A stretch of DNA of 64,000 nucleotides, taken from positions 4,649,001 to 4,713,000 of the forward strand of contig NZ_CP108427.1 in NCBI RefSeq assembly GCF_035982055.1. The letters run 5' to 3'. Every line of letters begins with the position of its first letter. Position 1 is the first letter of the stretch. Under the pieces are notes generated by a model, which searched no databases, was not told the origin of the DNA, and saw nothing but the letters and a program-made list of their open reading frames with translations. The DNA is from Streptomyces sp. NBC_01288 (lineage in GTDB: Bacteria; Actinomycetota; Actinomycetes; Streptomycetales; Streptomycetaceae). Made by a program: the position numbers and the translations under genes. This document shows positions 9,279-17,860 of this stretch, piece after piece.

Positions 9279-9618
9279 ATGAGACTCACCCTCGACGACG
9301 ACTGGACCACGACGGTGACAGCCGATCCACTGCACATCACCCCGTGTTTGGACTTCCGGGACTTCCGTGTGCGCATCGCGATGTACGCAAACGTCGAGGA
9401 ACGTGGGCGGTTCCTGCGCGACACCTTCGGCAGTCAGCCTGGCTGCGGACACCCCCAACGAGCTCAGGTTCGACCAGCACAGTCGTGAACTGATCGGCGC
9501 CGAGCTCCAGTTGCCCCACCAGGCCGCCGATCGGGAGGATTCCGCCCGGGTTCTCACCACACCCGCCGTCCGGCCGGGCAGCCTTCGTACGGACGAGGCC
9601 CGGGACTTCGACTTGTAG
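9279..9618 (+). pseudogene. Frameshifted, truncated paralogue of the immunity gene
   Basis: The reading frame from ATG 9279 (MRLTLDDDWTTTV...) aligns with the upstream gene through the DTFGSQ motif, then continues in the +1 frame (from about 9433) through LIGAELQLP and PAVRPGSLRTDEA to a TAG at 9616. The equivalent of the last 130 or so residues of the intact copy is missing. One frameshift plus the 3' truncation make it a relic, probably of an immunity gene for an earlier toxin tip. Confidence 0.8.
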
Positions 9619-9931
9619 ATGACCAGGGAGCTCCGCCGCGCCCTGCCGGACCACGTGTCTTGGGACCCAGCGCGCGGAGAGCACCGAATCTGAAGGGCTG
9701 ATCTCACTCTGAAACAGGACGCCGCTCCCGCATGCACCGGCGCAGTCAATGCCCTTGCTCCGATGGGCCAATACCTGCACTCACGGCCAATCATCGCCAG
9801 GACCTGACCCGGGCGGGACATCTGTCCGGACCGGACAGTCCCGACGACACCCATCGCCCCATCGGAGACCAGCGGATTTCGCCCATCGCCCAGGGGCCGC
9901 AAGTGCCCCCTGATGGAGGGTCACGCACGGC

Positions 9932-9950
9932 TGTCCACCGCTTGTCCACC
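9932..9950 (+). repeat. Arm-type repeat pair, right end of cassette A
   Basis: TGTCCACC at 9932 and 9943, 11-bp period, ending exactly 205 bp before att site 2. It has the same unit and orientation as the left-end pair. Confidence 0.7.
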
Positions 9951-10047
9951 GGGACCCTTTGCACCAGCATGACCCGTCCGCTGAAGGCAAGGAAATGGCC
10001 AGGTCAGAGCGTTAGCTCGTCAATCTCGTCACAGAAACCAAACCCCC

Positions 10048-10063
10048 GACCTACGCATTACGA
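10048..10063 (-). repeat. Partial att-core relic
   Basis: GACCTACGCATTACGA repeats 16 bp of the 43-bp core, about 107 bp to the left of att site 2. The same relic sits at the same place in cassettes B and C. It may be a secondary integrase core site or the scar of a nested event. Confidence 0.6.
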
Positions 10064-10118
10064 TGCACAGACAGACAGTGCCCGATTTGCCGAGATTCCA
10101 AGGTCACCCGAAACAAGA

Positions 10119-10148
10119 AACCCCAGGTCAGAGTCCTGACCTGGGGTT
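10119..10148 (-). terminator. Terminator hairpin at att site 2
   Basis: Perfect 13-bp stem (10119-10131 with 10136-10148), 4-base loop, followed on the minus strand by a TTTCTTGTTT tail. It is positioned to end transcription of a tRNA reconstituted at this att site. Confidence 0.8.
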
Positions 10149-10155
10149 CACCACA

Positions 10156-10198
10156 GAGCCGCCTTCGGGATTCGAACCCGAGACCTACGCATTACGAG
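10156..10198 (-). repeat. att site 2 (tRNA-Thr 3' fragment)
   Basis: Exact 43-bp copy of 49201-49243 and the junction between cassettes A and B. Its right flank begins ACCATGAG, as at sites 1 and 3. Confidence 0.93.
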
Positions 10199-10316
10199 AC
10201 CATGAGCGATCGTGTCGTCCTGTGATTCGTCGTGCCGCGTGGTGACGTTGTGCCTGATCAGAGCATGCGTGGCAGGTTGACCCGTACCGCCTGATGCCGC
10301 GCCGTCCAAAGGCGTC

Positions 10317-10337
10317 CGGCCACCGGCCGGCCACCGG
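10317..10337 (+). repeat. Arm-type repeat pair, left end of cassette B
   Basis: CGGCCACCGG at 10317 and 10328, 11-bp period, 118 bp from att site 2. The unit is a variant of the TGTCCACCGG pair of cassettes A and C. Confidence 0.65.
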
Positions 10338-10635
10338 GAGGGCCCTTGCTGGTGACGGGAAGCAGGTTCACCGAGATTGTCGGCCTTCGACAACCCCTTC
10401 GCACACATGCCGGATGTCCCGCAGGTCGCTCCAGAGAGGCCCCCATTTCAGCGATCTCGGTCACGGTTCCCGTGATGGCCCGTCCACGATGCAGGGTCTT
10501 GAGGAAAGACCAGTCTCGGTCGCTGGGACCTTCGGACGACCCCGTTGGCCGGGGCATGCGTCAGGCGGTTCAGGACCTACCGGACACTGCTTGGGCCAAA
10601 TCACCCGCTTCCCCGACCCCGCGGACAGAAGGACT

Positions 10636-10665
10636 GTGCGGCGCGCCGTCGCATAGGGTTGGCAC
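10636..10665 (+). promoter_or_regulatory. Shared upstream motif of the LAL genes, copy 1
   Basis: This 30-bp block matches 20138-20167, upstream of the second LAL gene, at 23 of 30 positions; both start GTGCGG and contain an ATAG(G/A)GT core that could be a -10 box. It lies about 170 bp before the ATG. The rest of 10338-10832 has no gene. Confidence 0.4.
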
Positions 10666-10832
10666 AACCAAGGGGGATTTCGAACACGGCGGATGGTCAT
10701 GCAGCGGTCGCGACGGCGAGGCGCCCTGGTCGCGTCTCGTCCAGGACCTGCGCACGGTGCGCTTACGCAACCTCCTTGCGCTTCCGTGAGGTGACCGACA
10801 GCAGGTTTCACACGGCAAGAGGAGCCATCCCG

Positions 10833-13622
10833 ATGACCGCGGAGCGGGAAAGGCCCGAACACCGCCGGGCCGCGTCCGGCCTGACGGGACGTGCCGGCGA
10901 GCTGGACCTCATCAAGGCCGTCGTCGAGGACACCGGTAAGTCGGGCGGCTCGCTCACACTCTTCGGCGAACCCGGAGTGGGCAAGTCCGCATTGCTCGAC
11001 GCAGCCGCCGATCTTGCCCTGGAGAACGGCATGCGGACGCTGCGGGCGGCCGGGGCCGAGTTCGAGGCCAACATCGCGTTCGCGGGGCTCAACCAACTCC
11101 TGGTGCCGCTGGCTCCGATGTTCCCTCGGCTCGACTCGTCCCACGAGAGCGCCCTGCGGGTGGCACTGGGCTTCGGCGACGGTCCGACTCCCTCGCGCCT
11201 CCTGATCGCGACGGCAACACTGTCGCTGCTCCTGCTCGCCGCGCAGGATCAACCGCTGGTGGTCCTCGTCGACGACACCCAGTGGCTCGACGACGTGAGC
11301 GCCGACGTGCTGGCGTTCGTGGCCCGACGGGTGGCCGACACCGCGGTGCGTGTCCTGACGGCGGTCCGCACCACCGGGCAGCCGCCGGCCGCTGACGGGA
11401 GCAGCCTCACCGTCCGCTCCCTCGACGATGCGGCGGCCGAGTCGCTGCTGATCGGGCGCTACCCGGATCTGGCCGGGCCCGTGCGCCGGCGCATCGTCAC
11501 CGAGGCGCAGGGGAACCCGCTCGCCCTGGTCGAGCTGCCGGCCACGCTGACCCCGGACCGGTACCCGACCGCCGATGCCCTGCCCGCCGTACTGCCGTTG
11601 ACCGAGCGGCTCAGTCGGACGTTCACCTCCCGCATCTCCGCACTCGCGCCCGAGACCCGGGACCTGCTGTTGCTGCTGGCTCTGGACGGTTCGGGTCGGG
11701 CGCTGTCCGACGAGGGTGTGGTGGGCTCCGGTGCCGCGGCCCAGCTGGATATCGCCGAACACGAACGCATCGTCGTGGTCGACCGGCAGCACACGGTGGT
11801 CTTCCGCCACCCGCTGGTGCGCTCCGCGGTGGTCGAACTGGCCGGGCCCGAGGCCCGGCGCAGAGCCCACCGGGCGCTCGCCAAGGGCCGGGCGCTGGAT
11901 CCGGGGCACCGGGCCTGGCACCTGGCGGACGCCTCCTTCGGCCCCGACGAGGAGGTGGCCAGCCTGCTGCAACGCGAGGCGATCCAGGCCCTCAAGCGCG
12001 GGGACCCGACGGCCGCGGTGGCGGCGATGACCCGCTCGGCGGACCTGAGTCCGGACCTCCAGCAGCGCTCGCAGCGGCTGGCGGCGACCGCGTACTTCGC
12101 CGCAGAGGTCCTGGGCGACCTGCGGTCGGTGTCGAGCCTGCTGAGCGATGCCCGGCGGGTGCACGCGGGCGTGGGCTCGCTGGCCGCCGCCTCCGCGGCG
12201 GCCTCACTGCTGCTGTACTCCGACGGGGACGTCATCTCCGCGTACCGGGTGATCAGCGCCGCGCTGCGGGCCCCGGACGTCGAGCCCGCCGCGGAGGAGG
12301 TCAACTCGGCGATCTGGATCCTGTCGCTGACCGTCGCCCTCAACGGGCGCAAGGAGATGTGGGACTCCTACCGCGAGCTGGTGGAGCGGTACCGCGACCT
12401 GCTGCCCGAGTCCGTGCTGATCCGCTCCGAGATCGCCACCAACCCCGCCACCGCCTCGCCCGAGGCACTGGCCACCCTCGACCGGCAGATCGCCGCCCTG
12501 GCCACCGAGCGCGACCCCGGGCAGATCATCCGTGTCGCCTACGTCGCCAACGACGTCGACCGCCTCGCCGACCTGCGCGAACCGCTCCTGCGGGTGTGGC
12601 GCGAAGGCAGGCAGGCGGGTGCCGTCGCCTCGGTGACCAACGCGCTGATGCTGTTGTGCGGGGAGAGCTACCTGGCCGGGCGCTGGGACGACACGATGCG
12701 CTTCGCCGAGGAGGGCCTGGAACTTGTCGAGGCCTACGGATACCTGGAGTTCGTCTGGTACCTGAAGTACAGCAAGGCCCTGGCCGCCGCCGCACTGGGC
12801 CAACAGGACGTGGCGGAGGAGCCGCTGGAGTGGATGCTGTCCTGGTCGCTCCCGCGCCAGGCCTTCATCGTGCCGCAGCACGTGTACCGGGTGCGGACGC
12901 TCGCCGCCATCGGCCGCGGCGACTACGAAACCGCGTACACCGAGGCGGTCAGGGTCAGCCCGCACGGCGTGGAAGGCGGCACCGCCCAGCAACTGCAACT
13001 GTTCGTGGCCTACGACCTGGTCGAGGCGGCCGTACGGACCGGCCGCACCGAACAGGCCCGGGGGTTCGTCGACGCGATGCTGCGCATGGGCATCGCGAAG
13101 ATCTCCTCCCGCTGGGCGCTGCTCGTGGCGGGGGCCCAGGGGCTGGTGTCCGAGGGAGAGGCGGCGAACGCCCACTTCGAGCGGGCCCTTGTGGCGGCGC
13201 CCGAGGAGCTGTGGCCCTTCGAGCGTGCGCGGGTGCTGCTGGCGTACGGCGAGCAGCTGCGCCGGGAGCGGGCCACCGTCGAGTCGCGCGTGCACCTGGT
13301 CGCGGCACTGGCGCTGTTCGACCCGCTGCGGGCCGCGCCGTGGGCCGAGCGCGCCAGGAACGAGATGAGCGCCACCGGCCTGTCGCGCCGCCCGGCCGAC
13401 GTGAGCCAGGTCCAACTCACCCCGCAGGAGCTGCAGATCGCCACGCTCGCGGCATCGGGACTGACGAACAAGGCGATCGGGGAACGGCTGCACCTGTCCG
13501 CGCGCACCGTCAGCGGGCATCTGTACAACGTGTTCCCCAAGCTCGGCGTCACCGCGCGCGCCGGCCTGCGCGACGCGCTCACCGCGCTGGGCGAGCAGCA
13601 CGATGATCCGAGGTTTCCGTAG
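10833..13622 (+). CDS. LAL-family transcriptional regulator (AAA ATPase-LuxR), copy 1
   Basis: 929 aa. The ATG at 10833 was chosen because GAGGAG ends about 9 bases upstream and because it gives exactly the length of the paralogue at 20193. N-terminal AAA/STAND ATPase with P-loop GEPGVGKSALLD (Lys51) and Walker B LVVLVDDTQW (Asp147); long helical TPR-like middle (about 300-840); C-terminal LuxR helix-turn-helix (about 862-920; LTPQELQIATLAASG, TNKAIGERL). LAL proteins are ATP-dependent activators whose middle region senses a ligand or partner. It is convergent with the MDR gene across a strong terminator. The high identity to copy 2 indicates a segmental duplication. Confidence 0.9.
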   Translation: MTAERERPEHRRAASGLTGRAGELDLIKAVVEDTGKSGGSLTLFGEPGVGKSALLDAAADLALENGMRTLRAAGAEFEANIAFAGLNQLLVPLAPMFPRLDSSHESALRVALGFGDGPTPSRLLIATATLSLLLLAAQDQPLVVLVDDTQWLDDVSADVLAFVARRVADTAVRVLTAVRTTGQPPAADGSSLTVRSLDDAAAESLLIGRYPDLAGPVRRRIVTEAQGNPLALVELPATLTPDRYPTADALPAVLPLTERLSRTFTSRISALAPETRDLLLLLALDGSGRALSDEGVVGSGAAAQLDIAEHERIVVVDRQHTVVFRHPLVRSAVVELAGPEARRRAHRALAKGRALDPGHRAWHLADASFGPDEEVASLLQREAIQALKRGDPTAAVAAMTRSADLSPDLQQRSQRLAATAYFAAEVLGDLRSVSSLLSDARRVHAGVGSLAAASAAASLLLYSDGDVISAYRVISAALRAPDVEPAAEEVNSAIWILSLTVALNGRKEMWDSYRELVERYRDLLPESVLIRSEIATNPATASPEALATLDRQIAALATERDPGQIIRVAYVANDVDRLADLREPLLRVWREGRQAGAVASVTNALMLLCGESYLAGRWDDTMRFAEEGLELVEAYGYLEFVWYLKYSKALAAAALGQQDVAEEPLEWMLSWSLPRQAFIVPQHVYRVRTLAAIGRGDYETAYTEAVRVSPHGVEGGTAQQLQLFVAYDLVEAAVRTGRTEQARGFVDAMLRMGIAKISSRWALLVAGAQGLVSEGEAANAHFERALVAAPEELWPFERARVLLAYGEQLRRERATVESRVHLVAALALFDPLRAAPWAERARNEMSATGLSRRPADVSQVQLTPQELQIATLAASGLTNKAIGERLHLSARTVSGHLYNVFPKLGVTARAGLRDALTALGEQHDDPRFP

Positions 13623-13694
13623 CCAGGGAGAACAGCCGGGTCGGGTGACTGGTACGGCGAGGGAGCCCGGGCGCGCGCCGCAGTAGGCGCTGAA

Positions 13695-13743
13695 CGGCAA
13701 GGAGCCCGGCGGCGCGATGGTCGCGCTGCCGGGCTCCTTGCCG
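13695..13743. terminator. Bidirectional terminator between LAL copy 1 and the MDR gene
   Basis: Perfect 16-bp inverted repeat (13695-13710 with 13728-13743) between two convergent genes. No strong T tract is present, as is common in Streptomyces. Confidence 0.8.
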
Positions 13744-13748
13744 TCGGG

Positions 13749-14735
13749 TCAGGCGTCGATGTCGACGACGATCTTGGCGTGGGCCGAGCCGTCCTCGACG
13801 GCCGCGTGGGCCTGGGCGACCGTGTCCAGGGCGTAGCGGCGGGGGTCCAGCAGTGGCTTGAGCAGGCCCGCGTCGGCCAGGGCGGCGGCTTCGCGCAGGA
13901 TCTCGCCGTGGTGCTCGCGGCCCTTGCCGGTGAGCATGGGCAGCAGGGTGAAGACCCCGGAGTAGGTGGCGCCGCGGAAGGAGAGCGGGGCCAGGCTGTG
14001 GCTGCCCCAGCCCAGGGCGCTCAGGACGTGGCCGGTGTAAGTGCGCACCGCGGCAAAGGAGTTGTCGAGGACGGCGCCTCCGACGGTGTCGAAGACGATG
14101 TCGAAGCCCTCGCCGCCGGTGTGGGCGGCGACGTACTCTTCCACCTCGGTGGTGGCGTAGTCGATCGCGGTGGCGCCGAGCCCACGGACGGTCTCGGCGT
14201 GGGCAGCCGAGGCGGTGGCGAAGACCTCGGCGCCGCGGGCACGGGCGATCTGCACCGCGACGTGGCCGATGCCGCCTGCTCCGCCATGTACCAGGACCTT
14301 GTGCCCGGCGCCGACCTTGGCCCGGTCCACGAGTCCCTCCCATGCGGTGACGACCGACAGCGGCAGCGCCGCGGCCTGCCGCATGGTCAGAGCGGCGGGC
14401 TTGTGGGTGAGCAGGCGGGCGTCGGCGGCGGCGTACTGCGCCAGTGATCCCTGGAGGTCGCCGACGCCGCCGCTCAGCCCATACACCTCGTCGCCGACGG
14501 CGAAGCCGGTCACCTGTGGCCCGACCTCCTCGACCGTGCCTGCCAGGTCCAGGCCCAGCACCGCGGGCAGGACAGCACGGGCGTGCGCGGCCTGCCCGGC
14601 GCGGATCTTGGTGTCCAGGGGGTTCACGCCGCTGGCGGCGATCCTGACCAGGACCTGGCCGGCGCCGGGCACCGGTGTGGCGATGTCGGCCAGTTCCAGC
14701 GGGGTGGCGAATTGTCTGAGCACGGCTGCGCGCAT
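13749..14735 (-). CDS. Zinc-independent MDR (quinone oxidoreductase-like) NADPH oxidoreductase
   Basis: 328 aa from ATG 14735 (MRAAVLRQF, the usual family start; an in-frame GTG 42 bp upstream is less likely). An N-terminal GroES-like domain precedes an AVLGLDLAGTVEEVG segment, and the nucleotide-binding GGAGGIGHVAVQIAR motif lies near residue 150. The structural and catalytic zinc cysteines of alcohol dehydrogenases are absent, placing it in the quinone oxidoreductase/enoyl reductase branch, which reduces activated C=C bonds or quinones with NADPH. Its length is normal. The neighbours are small redox-related proteins on the same strand. Confidence 0.88.
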   Translation of the reverse strand: MRAAVLRQFATPLELADIATPVPGAGQVLVRIAASGVNPLDTKIRAGQAAHARAVLPAVLGLDLAGTVEEVGPQVTGFAVGDEVYGLSGGVGDLQGSLAQYAAADARLLTHKPAALTMRQAAALPLSVVTAWEGLVDRAKVGAGHKVLVHGGAGGIGHVAVQIARARGAEVFATASAAHAETVRGLGATAIDYATTEVEEYVAAHTGGEGFDIVFDTVGGAVLDNSFAAVRTYTGHVLSALGWGSHSLAPLSFRGATYSGVFTLLPMLTGKGREHHGEILREAAALADAGLLKPLLDPRRYALDTVAQAHAAVEDGSAHAKIVVDIDA

Positions 14736-14773
14736 GGTCACTGTCTTTCGGTGGGTCGGGGTGGTGGGCACCG

Positions 14774-14902
14774 TCACGCGGGGCGGTGGAGCTGGTGGCG
14801 GGCCGCTCGCGCCGGGGTCACCGGGCTCGCCGGGTCGAGGACCGCTGCCGTGAAAGCGGCGGGGTTCTCCTTGGGAAGGTCGTGCCCTGCGTGCGGCACC
14901 CG
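14774..14902 (-). pseudogene. C-terminal relic of an alpha/beta hydrolase
   Basis: The minus-strand frame reads VPHAGHDLPKENPAAFTAAVL, the typical last 25 residues of an alpha/beta hydrolase including the catalytic His of the G-H pair, followed by a stop at 14774. No matching N-terminal part exists upstream; the frame instead runs into the YciI gene out of phase. It is probably the stump left by a deletion that removed the rest of the gene. Confidence 0.5.
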
Positions 14903-14961
14903 CCGGTGGGCGCGCGGGGTGCTGAGCCCGGCAGAGCCCACGGATGTCGTCGCCGCGGGGA

Positions 14962-15252
14962 TCACGGCTGCAGCAGCCACTGGGCCTCGGCGCTCGCGCG
15001 TGAGGGGCGCCAGTCGATGACCGTGTGCGTGGCCACCTCGGCGATGCCGAACGGGTCCAGGGCCAGGACGCGGCCCAGTGCCCCGCGGTCGGCGGCCCGG
15101 GCCAGGACGACGCCGCCCGTCCTGGGGTCCTGGCGGCCCGAGGCGAGAAAGTGGCCGGCCGCGTAGTTCTCCTCCAGCCAGGCGTTGTGGGCCTCCAGGT
15201 GGCGGTCGATCTCTTCGAGCGGCGCGGTGTAGTCCAGGATCACGATGAACAT
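14962..15252 (-). CDS. YciI-family protein
   Basis: 96 aa from ATG 15252 (GGAAG 8 bases upstream; an in-frame GTG 9 bp earlier would bury that site). The MFIVILDYTAPLEEIDRHL start and the GHFLASGRQDP loop, with its conserved His-Asp type pattern, identify the YciI alpha/beta ferredoxin-like fold. Family members are small dimers of uncertain catalytic role, often beside stress and redox genes, as here. Confidence 0.85.
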   Translation of the reverse strand: MFIVILDYTAPLEEIDRHLEAHNAWLEENYAAGHFLASGRQDPRTGGVVLARAADRGALGRVLALDPFGIAEVATHTVIDWRPSRASAEAQWLLQP

Positions 15253-15309
15253 GGCGTGCACTTCCGATCTTCGGAGGGGCGGTCAAGGGGTGGGGTGTGG
15301 CGGCGGGGG

Positions 15310-15717
15310 TCAGGCGGGCTGGACCCGGGCCCAGAAGTCGTTGAACTCGACGCTGTCGAAGAACGCGACAGCGCTCACGATCCGCTGGTCACGCATCGTC
15401 AGGAACCAGGCGTAGGTGTTGTCGTAGCGCGACCCGTCCCGCACCGTCGCGCTCGCGTCGAACAGGGCGACCACGGTGTCTCCGTCGGCGTACAGCGCGC
15501 GGACGGACGGCACCAGCGGGCTGCTCATCCGGGCGTTGAACGGGGCGATGACCGTGCTGATGAACGCCTCGCGGGTGGGGTAGGTGCCGGAGGCGACGCT
15601 GTTGCCGACGATGGTCCAGTCGGCGTCCTCGGCCAGCAGGTCGAACACTCCGCCAGTACCGGCGGCCCAGGCGTCGAACGCCTCCGCGACCAGCTGCTTG
15701 TTGGTTTTCTCGGACAT
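15310..15717 (-). CDS. SnoaL/NTF2-like protein
   Basis: 135 aa from ATG 15717 (MSEKTNKQLVAEAFDAW). The pattern AEDADWTIVGNS ... ADGDTVVALFDASATVRDG ... YAWFLTMRDQRIV matches the cone-shaped NTF2/SnoaL fold, which binds small hydrophobic ligands and in some members acts as isomerase or hydrolase. No specific substrate can be assigned. It forms a minus-strand run with the YciI and MDR genes and is divergent from the tautomerase-like gene. Confidence 0.82.
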   Translation of the reverse strand: MSEKTNKQLVAEAFDAWAAGTGGVFDLLAEDADWTIVGNSVASGTYPTREAFISTVIAPFNARMSSPLVPSVRALYADGDTVVALFDASATVRDGSRYDNTYAWFLTMRDQRIVSAVAFFDSVEFNDFWARVQPA

Positions 15718-16084
15718 GGGGTTTCTCGTTTCATCGGTGAGAGATGGTGGGCGGACGGTGAGGGATTCGGCGGCTGTGCCGTCCCTATGTCCATGCTCGT
15801 CGCCGCCCCACGGCGGGGCATGAGTCATCCGACCCGGGTTTCACCGACCCGGTCCCAACTGGGCGGGTACGGGCAGCGGCCCGGTGCGCTCGTCACCGGT
15901 ACCCGGCGCACCGGGTGCGGGGGTGTCGCCGTAGGCCGCGCGGCTCTGACCCGAGGGCGGCGCCACGCAAAGACCCTTCGCAGTCAGGTCGGATGACTGG
16001 TGCGGCGTGCGGGGCCCCGGGGCGACGCTTCAGTTGTCCCCGCCGCTCGGCAGGGACGACGCATCCCGACCCAAGGAGCACCCC

Positions 16085-16387
16085 ATGCCGTTCGTCAACG
16101 TCAAGCTCGTCGACGGAGTGTTCACCACCCAGGAGAAGCACGACATGGCCGCCGCCCTCACCGAGGTCATGGTCAAGTTCGAGGGATCCGAGGCCTTCCG
16201 CGAGATCGTCTGGGTCCTCATCGAGGAACTCCACACCGACGGCTGGCACATCGGCGGCAAGCCCTTCGCCGGCCCCGCCACCCTCCTCGACACCCTCGGC
16301 CGCTCCGCCGCCACCTACCAGACCATCGACGGCCACCCCGTCACCCGCCCCGACCTCGCCAAGGCCGCCCCCTACCAGGAGAAGTGA
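16085..16387 (+). CDS. Tautomerase-superfamily (4-OT-like) protein
   Basis: 100 aa from ATG 16085, preceded by AAGGAG. Met is followed by Pro (MPFVNVKLVDGVF), the N-terminal proline that becomes the catalytic base in 4-oxalocrotonate tautomerase and MIF relatives after Met removal. At 100 residues it is longer than the classical 62-residue enzyme, as in several actinobacterial members. It opens a plus-strand run with the next two genes, spaced 47 and 54 bp. Confidence 0.8.
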   Translation: MPFVNVKLVDGVFTTQEKHDMAAALTEVMVKFEGSEAFREIVWVLIEELHTDGWHIGGKPFAGPATLLDTLGRSAATYQTIDGHPVTRPDLAKAAPYQEK

Positions 16388-16434
16388 CACCACCCGGCAC
16401 GACCTGAAGAGGCACCACCTGAAGAGGAACGGCC

Positions 16435-16869
16435 ATGCCCATCACGCAGATCTCGCCCGTCATCCTCACCCTGGACGACGCGGCCACGGCCACCGCCGCA
16501 GGCGTCCACAAGGCCACTGAGCTCGGGGTCCCGTACACCTTCACGGTCCTCGACGGCGGCGGCAACACCGTGCTGGTGACCCGGATGGACGGCGCGGCGC
16601 TCGCCTCCATCGACACCTCCCGGGCCAAGGCCCGCACCTCCGTGTACTTCGGCGCCGCGACCGCGGACCTGGCCCCCGCCGTGCAGTCCGGCGCCCCGCT
16701 GTCCTCGATCCAGACCGCCACCACGCTCCCGCTGGCCTTCGTCGCCGGCGGCGTCCCGATCACCGACGCCCGCGGGGTCGTCGTCGGGGCGCTCGGAGCC
16801 GGCGGCGGATCACCCGCGCAGGACCACGAGGTCGCCGCCTTCGCGGTCCAGGCCCTGCGCCGCCGCTGA
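16435..16869 (+). CDS. GlcG/HbpS-family haem-binding-like protein
   Basis: 144 aa, ATG 16435 with a GAGGAA site upstream. The segments VLDGGGNTVLVTRMDGA, SIDTSRAKARTS and the glycine-rich PITDARGVVVGALGAGGG end are typical of the GlcG/HbpS (DUF336) fold. Streptomyces HbpS is an extracellular haem- and iron-linked redox sensor, but this copy lacks an export signal, so it is more likely a cytosolic GlcG-type protein. It sits in the same run as the tautomerase-like and hydrolase genes. Confidence 0.85.
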   Translation: MPITQISPVILTLDDAATATAAGVHKATELGVPYTFTVLDGGGNTVLVTRMDGAALASIDTSRAKARTSVYFGAATADLAPAVQSGAPLSSIQTATTLPLAFVAGGVPITDARGVVVGALGAGGGSPAQDHEVAAFAVQALRRR

Positions 16870-16923
16870 ACCGGCACCCCTCCCCTCCCCTCATCTTTCT
16901 CCACCCACACAGGAAGCGAAGCC

Positions 16924-17757
16924 ATGCCCTACATCACCGTCGCCAAGGAAAACACCACCGACGTCGACCTGTACTACGAGGACCACGGCGAGGGCTCGCC
17001 CGTCGTGCTGATCCACGGCTACCCGCTCGACGGCAAGTCCTGGGAGCTGCAGATCCCGGCGCTCCTCAAGGCCGGACACCGTGTCATCACCTACGACCGC
17101 CGGGGCTTCGGCCAGTCCAGCCAGCCCACCACCGGCTACGACTTCGACACCTTCGCCAACGACCTCGACGTACTGCTCGACGTGCTGCGGCTCAAGGACG
17201 TCGCCCTGGTCGGCTTCTCGATGGGTACCGGCGAGATAGGCCGCTACATCGGCACCCATGGCACCGACAACCTGCGCAAGGTCGCGTTCCTGGCACCCAT
17301 CGAACCGTTCCTGCTGCAGACCCCCGACAACCCCACCGGGCTGCCCGCCGCCGTGTTCGACGGGATCGTCTCCGCCGCGGAGAAGGACCGGTACGCCTGG
17401 TTCACCAGCTTCTTCGACGACTTCTACAACCTCGACGTGAACCTCGGCACCCGCATCAGCGAGCAGGCGGTGCGCGGCAGTTGGGTCACCGCCACGCGCA
17501 TGTCGCCGTTCGCGTCCTCGGCCGTGGTGCCCAGCTGGCACACCGACATGCGCGCCGACATCGCGAAGATCGACGTACCGGCGCTCATCCTTCAGGGCAC
17601 CGCCGACCGGATCCTGCCGATCGACGCCACCGGCCGCCAGTTCACCAAGGCGGTGCCCGACGCGCAGTACGTCGAGATCGACGACGCCCCTCACGGGCTG
17701 CTGTGGACCCACGCGGACCAGGTCAACGCGGCGCTCGTCGAGTTCCTCGATTCGTAG
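16924..17757 (+). CDS. Alpha/beta hydrolase (cofactor-free haloperoxidase/esterase type)
   Basis: 277 aa, ATG 16924, AGGAAG site. The oxyanion HGYPLDGKSW motif, the nucleophile elbow GFSMG (Ser99), Asp228 in GTADRIL and His257 in DAPHG give a complete catalytic triad. The segment YDRRGFGQSSQP is typical of non-haem chloroperoxidase-like hydrolases. Natural substrates of this group are usually esters or lactones, and the peroxidase activity is a side reaction. A strong terminator follows. Confidence 0.9.
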   Translation: MPYITVAKENTTDVDLYYEDHGEGSPVVLIHGYPLDGKSWELQIPALLKAGHRVITYDRRGFGQSSQPTTGYDFDTFANDLDVLLDVLRLKDVALVGFSMGTGEIGRYIGTHGTDNLRKVAFLAPIEPFLLQTPDNPTGLPAAVFDGIVSAAEKDRYAWFTSFFDDFYNLDVNLGTRISEQAVRGSWVTATRMSPFASSAVVPSWHTDMRADIAKIDVPALILQGTADRILPIDATGRQFTKAVPDAQYVEIDDAPHGLLWTHADQVNAALVEFLDS

Positions 17758-17763
17758 TCGTCA

Positions 17764-17810
17764 CGCGGGCGGGCGGGAGCCCGGCCATTGCCAACTCCCG
17801 CCCGCCCGCG
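17764..17810 (+). terminator. Terminator after the alpha/beta hydrolase
   Basis: Perfect 16-bp GC stem (17764-17779 with 17795-17810) a few bases after the hydrolase stop. Confidence 0.75.
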
Positions 17811-17860
17811 TACCACCCGCCCCGCCCGCCACTCCTATTTCCGCGGAGAAGAAATCAACC

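Larger units (their letters stand above)
9619..10155. other. Non-coding right end of cassette A
   Basis: No gene supported. The stretch holds the right-end repeat pair, a partial att-core relic and the terminator hairpin. From about 9930 it resembles the right ends of cassettes B and C, especially the 110 bp before the att core. Confidence 0.6.
1602..10198. mobile_element. Cassette A: integrase-less att-flanked element (CIME-like), Rhs toxin cargo
   Basis: The segment is bounded by exact 43-bp tRNA-Thr fragments at both ends. No integrase, excisionase or transfer gene is present. Paired 8-bp direct repeats with an 11-bp period sit 118 bp inside the left core and 205 bp inside the right core, the same geometry as cassettes B and C. 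This is the expected structure of a cis-mobilizable element that relies on an integrase supplied in trans. The cargo is an Rhs polymorphic-toxin locus. Mobility itself is inferred. Confidence 0.8.
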
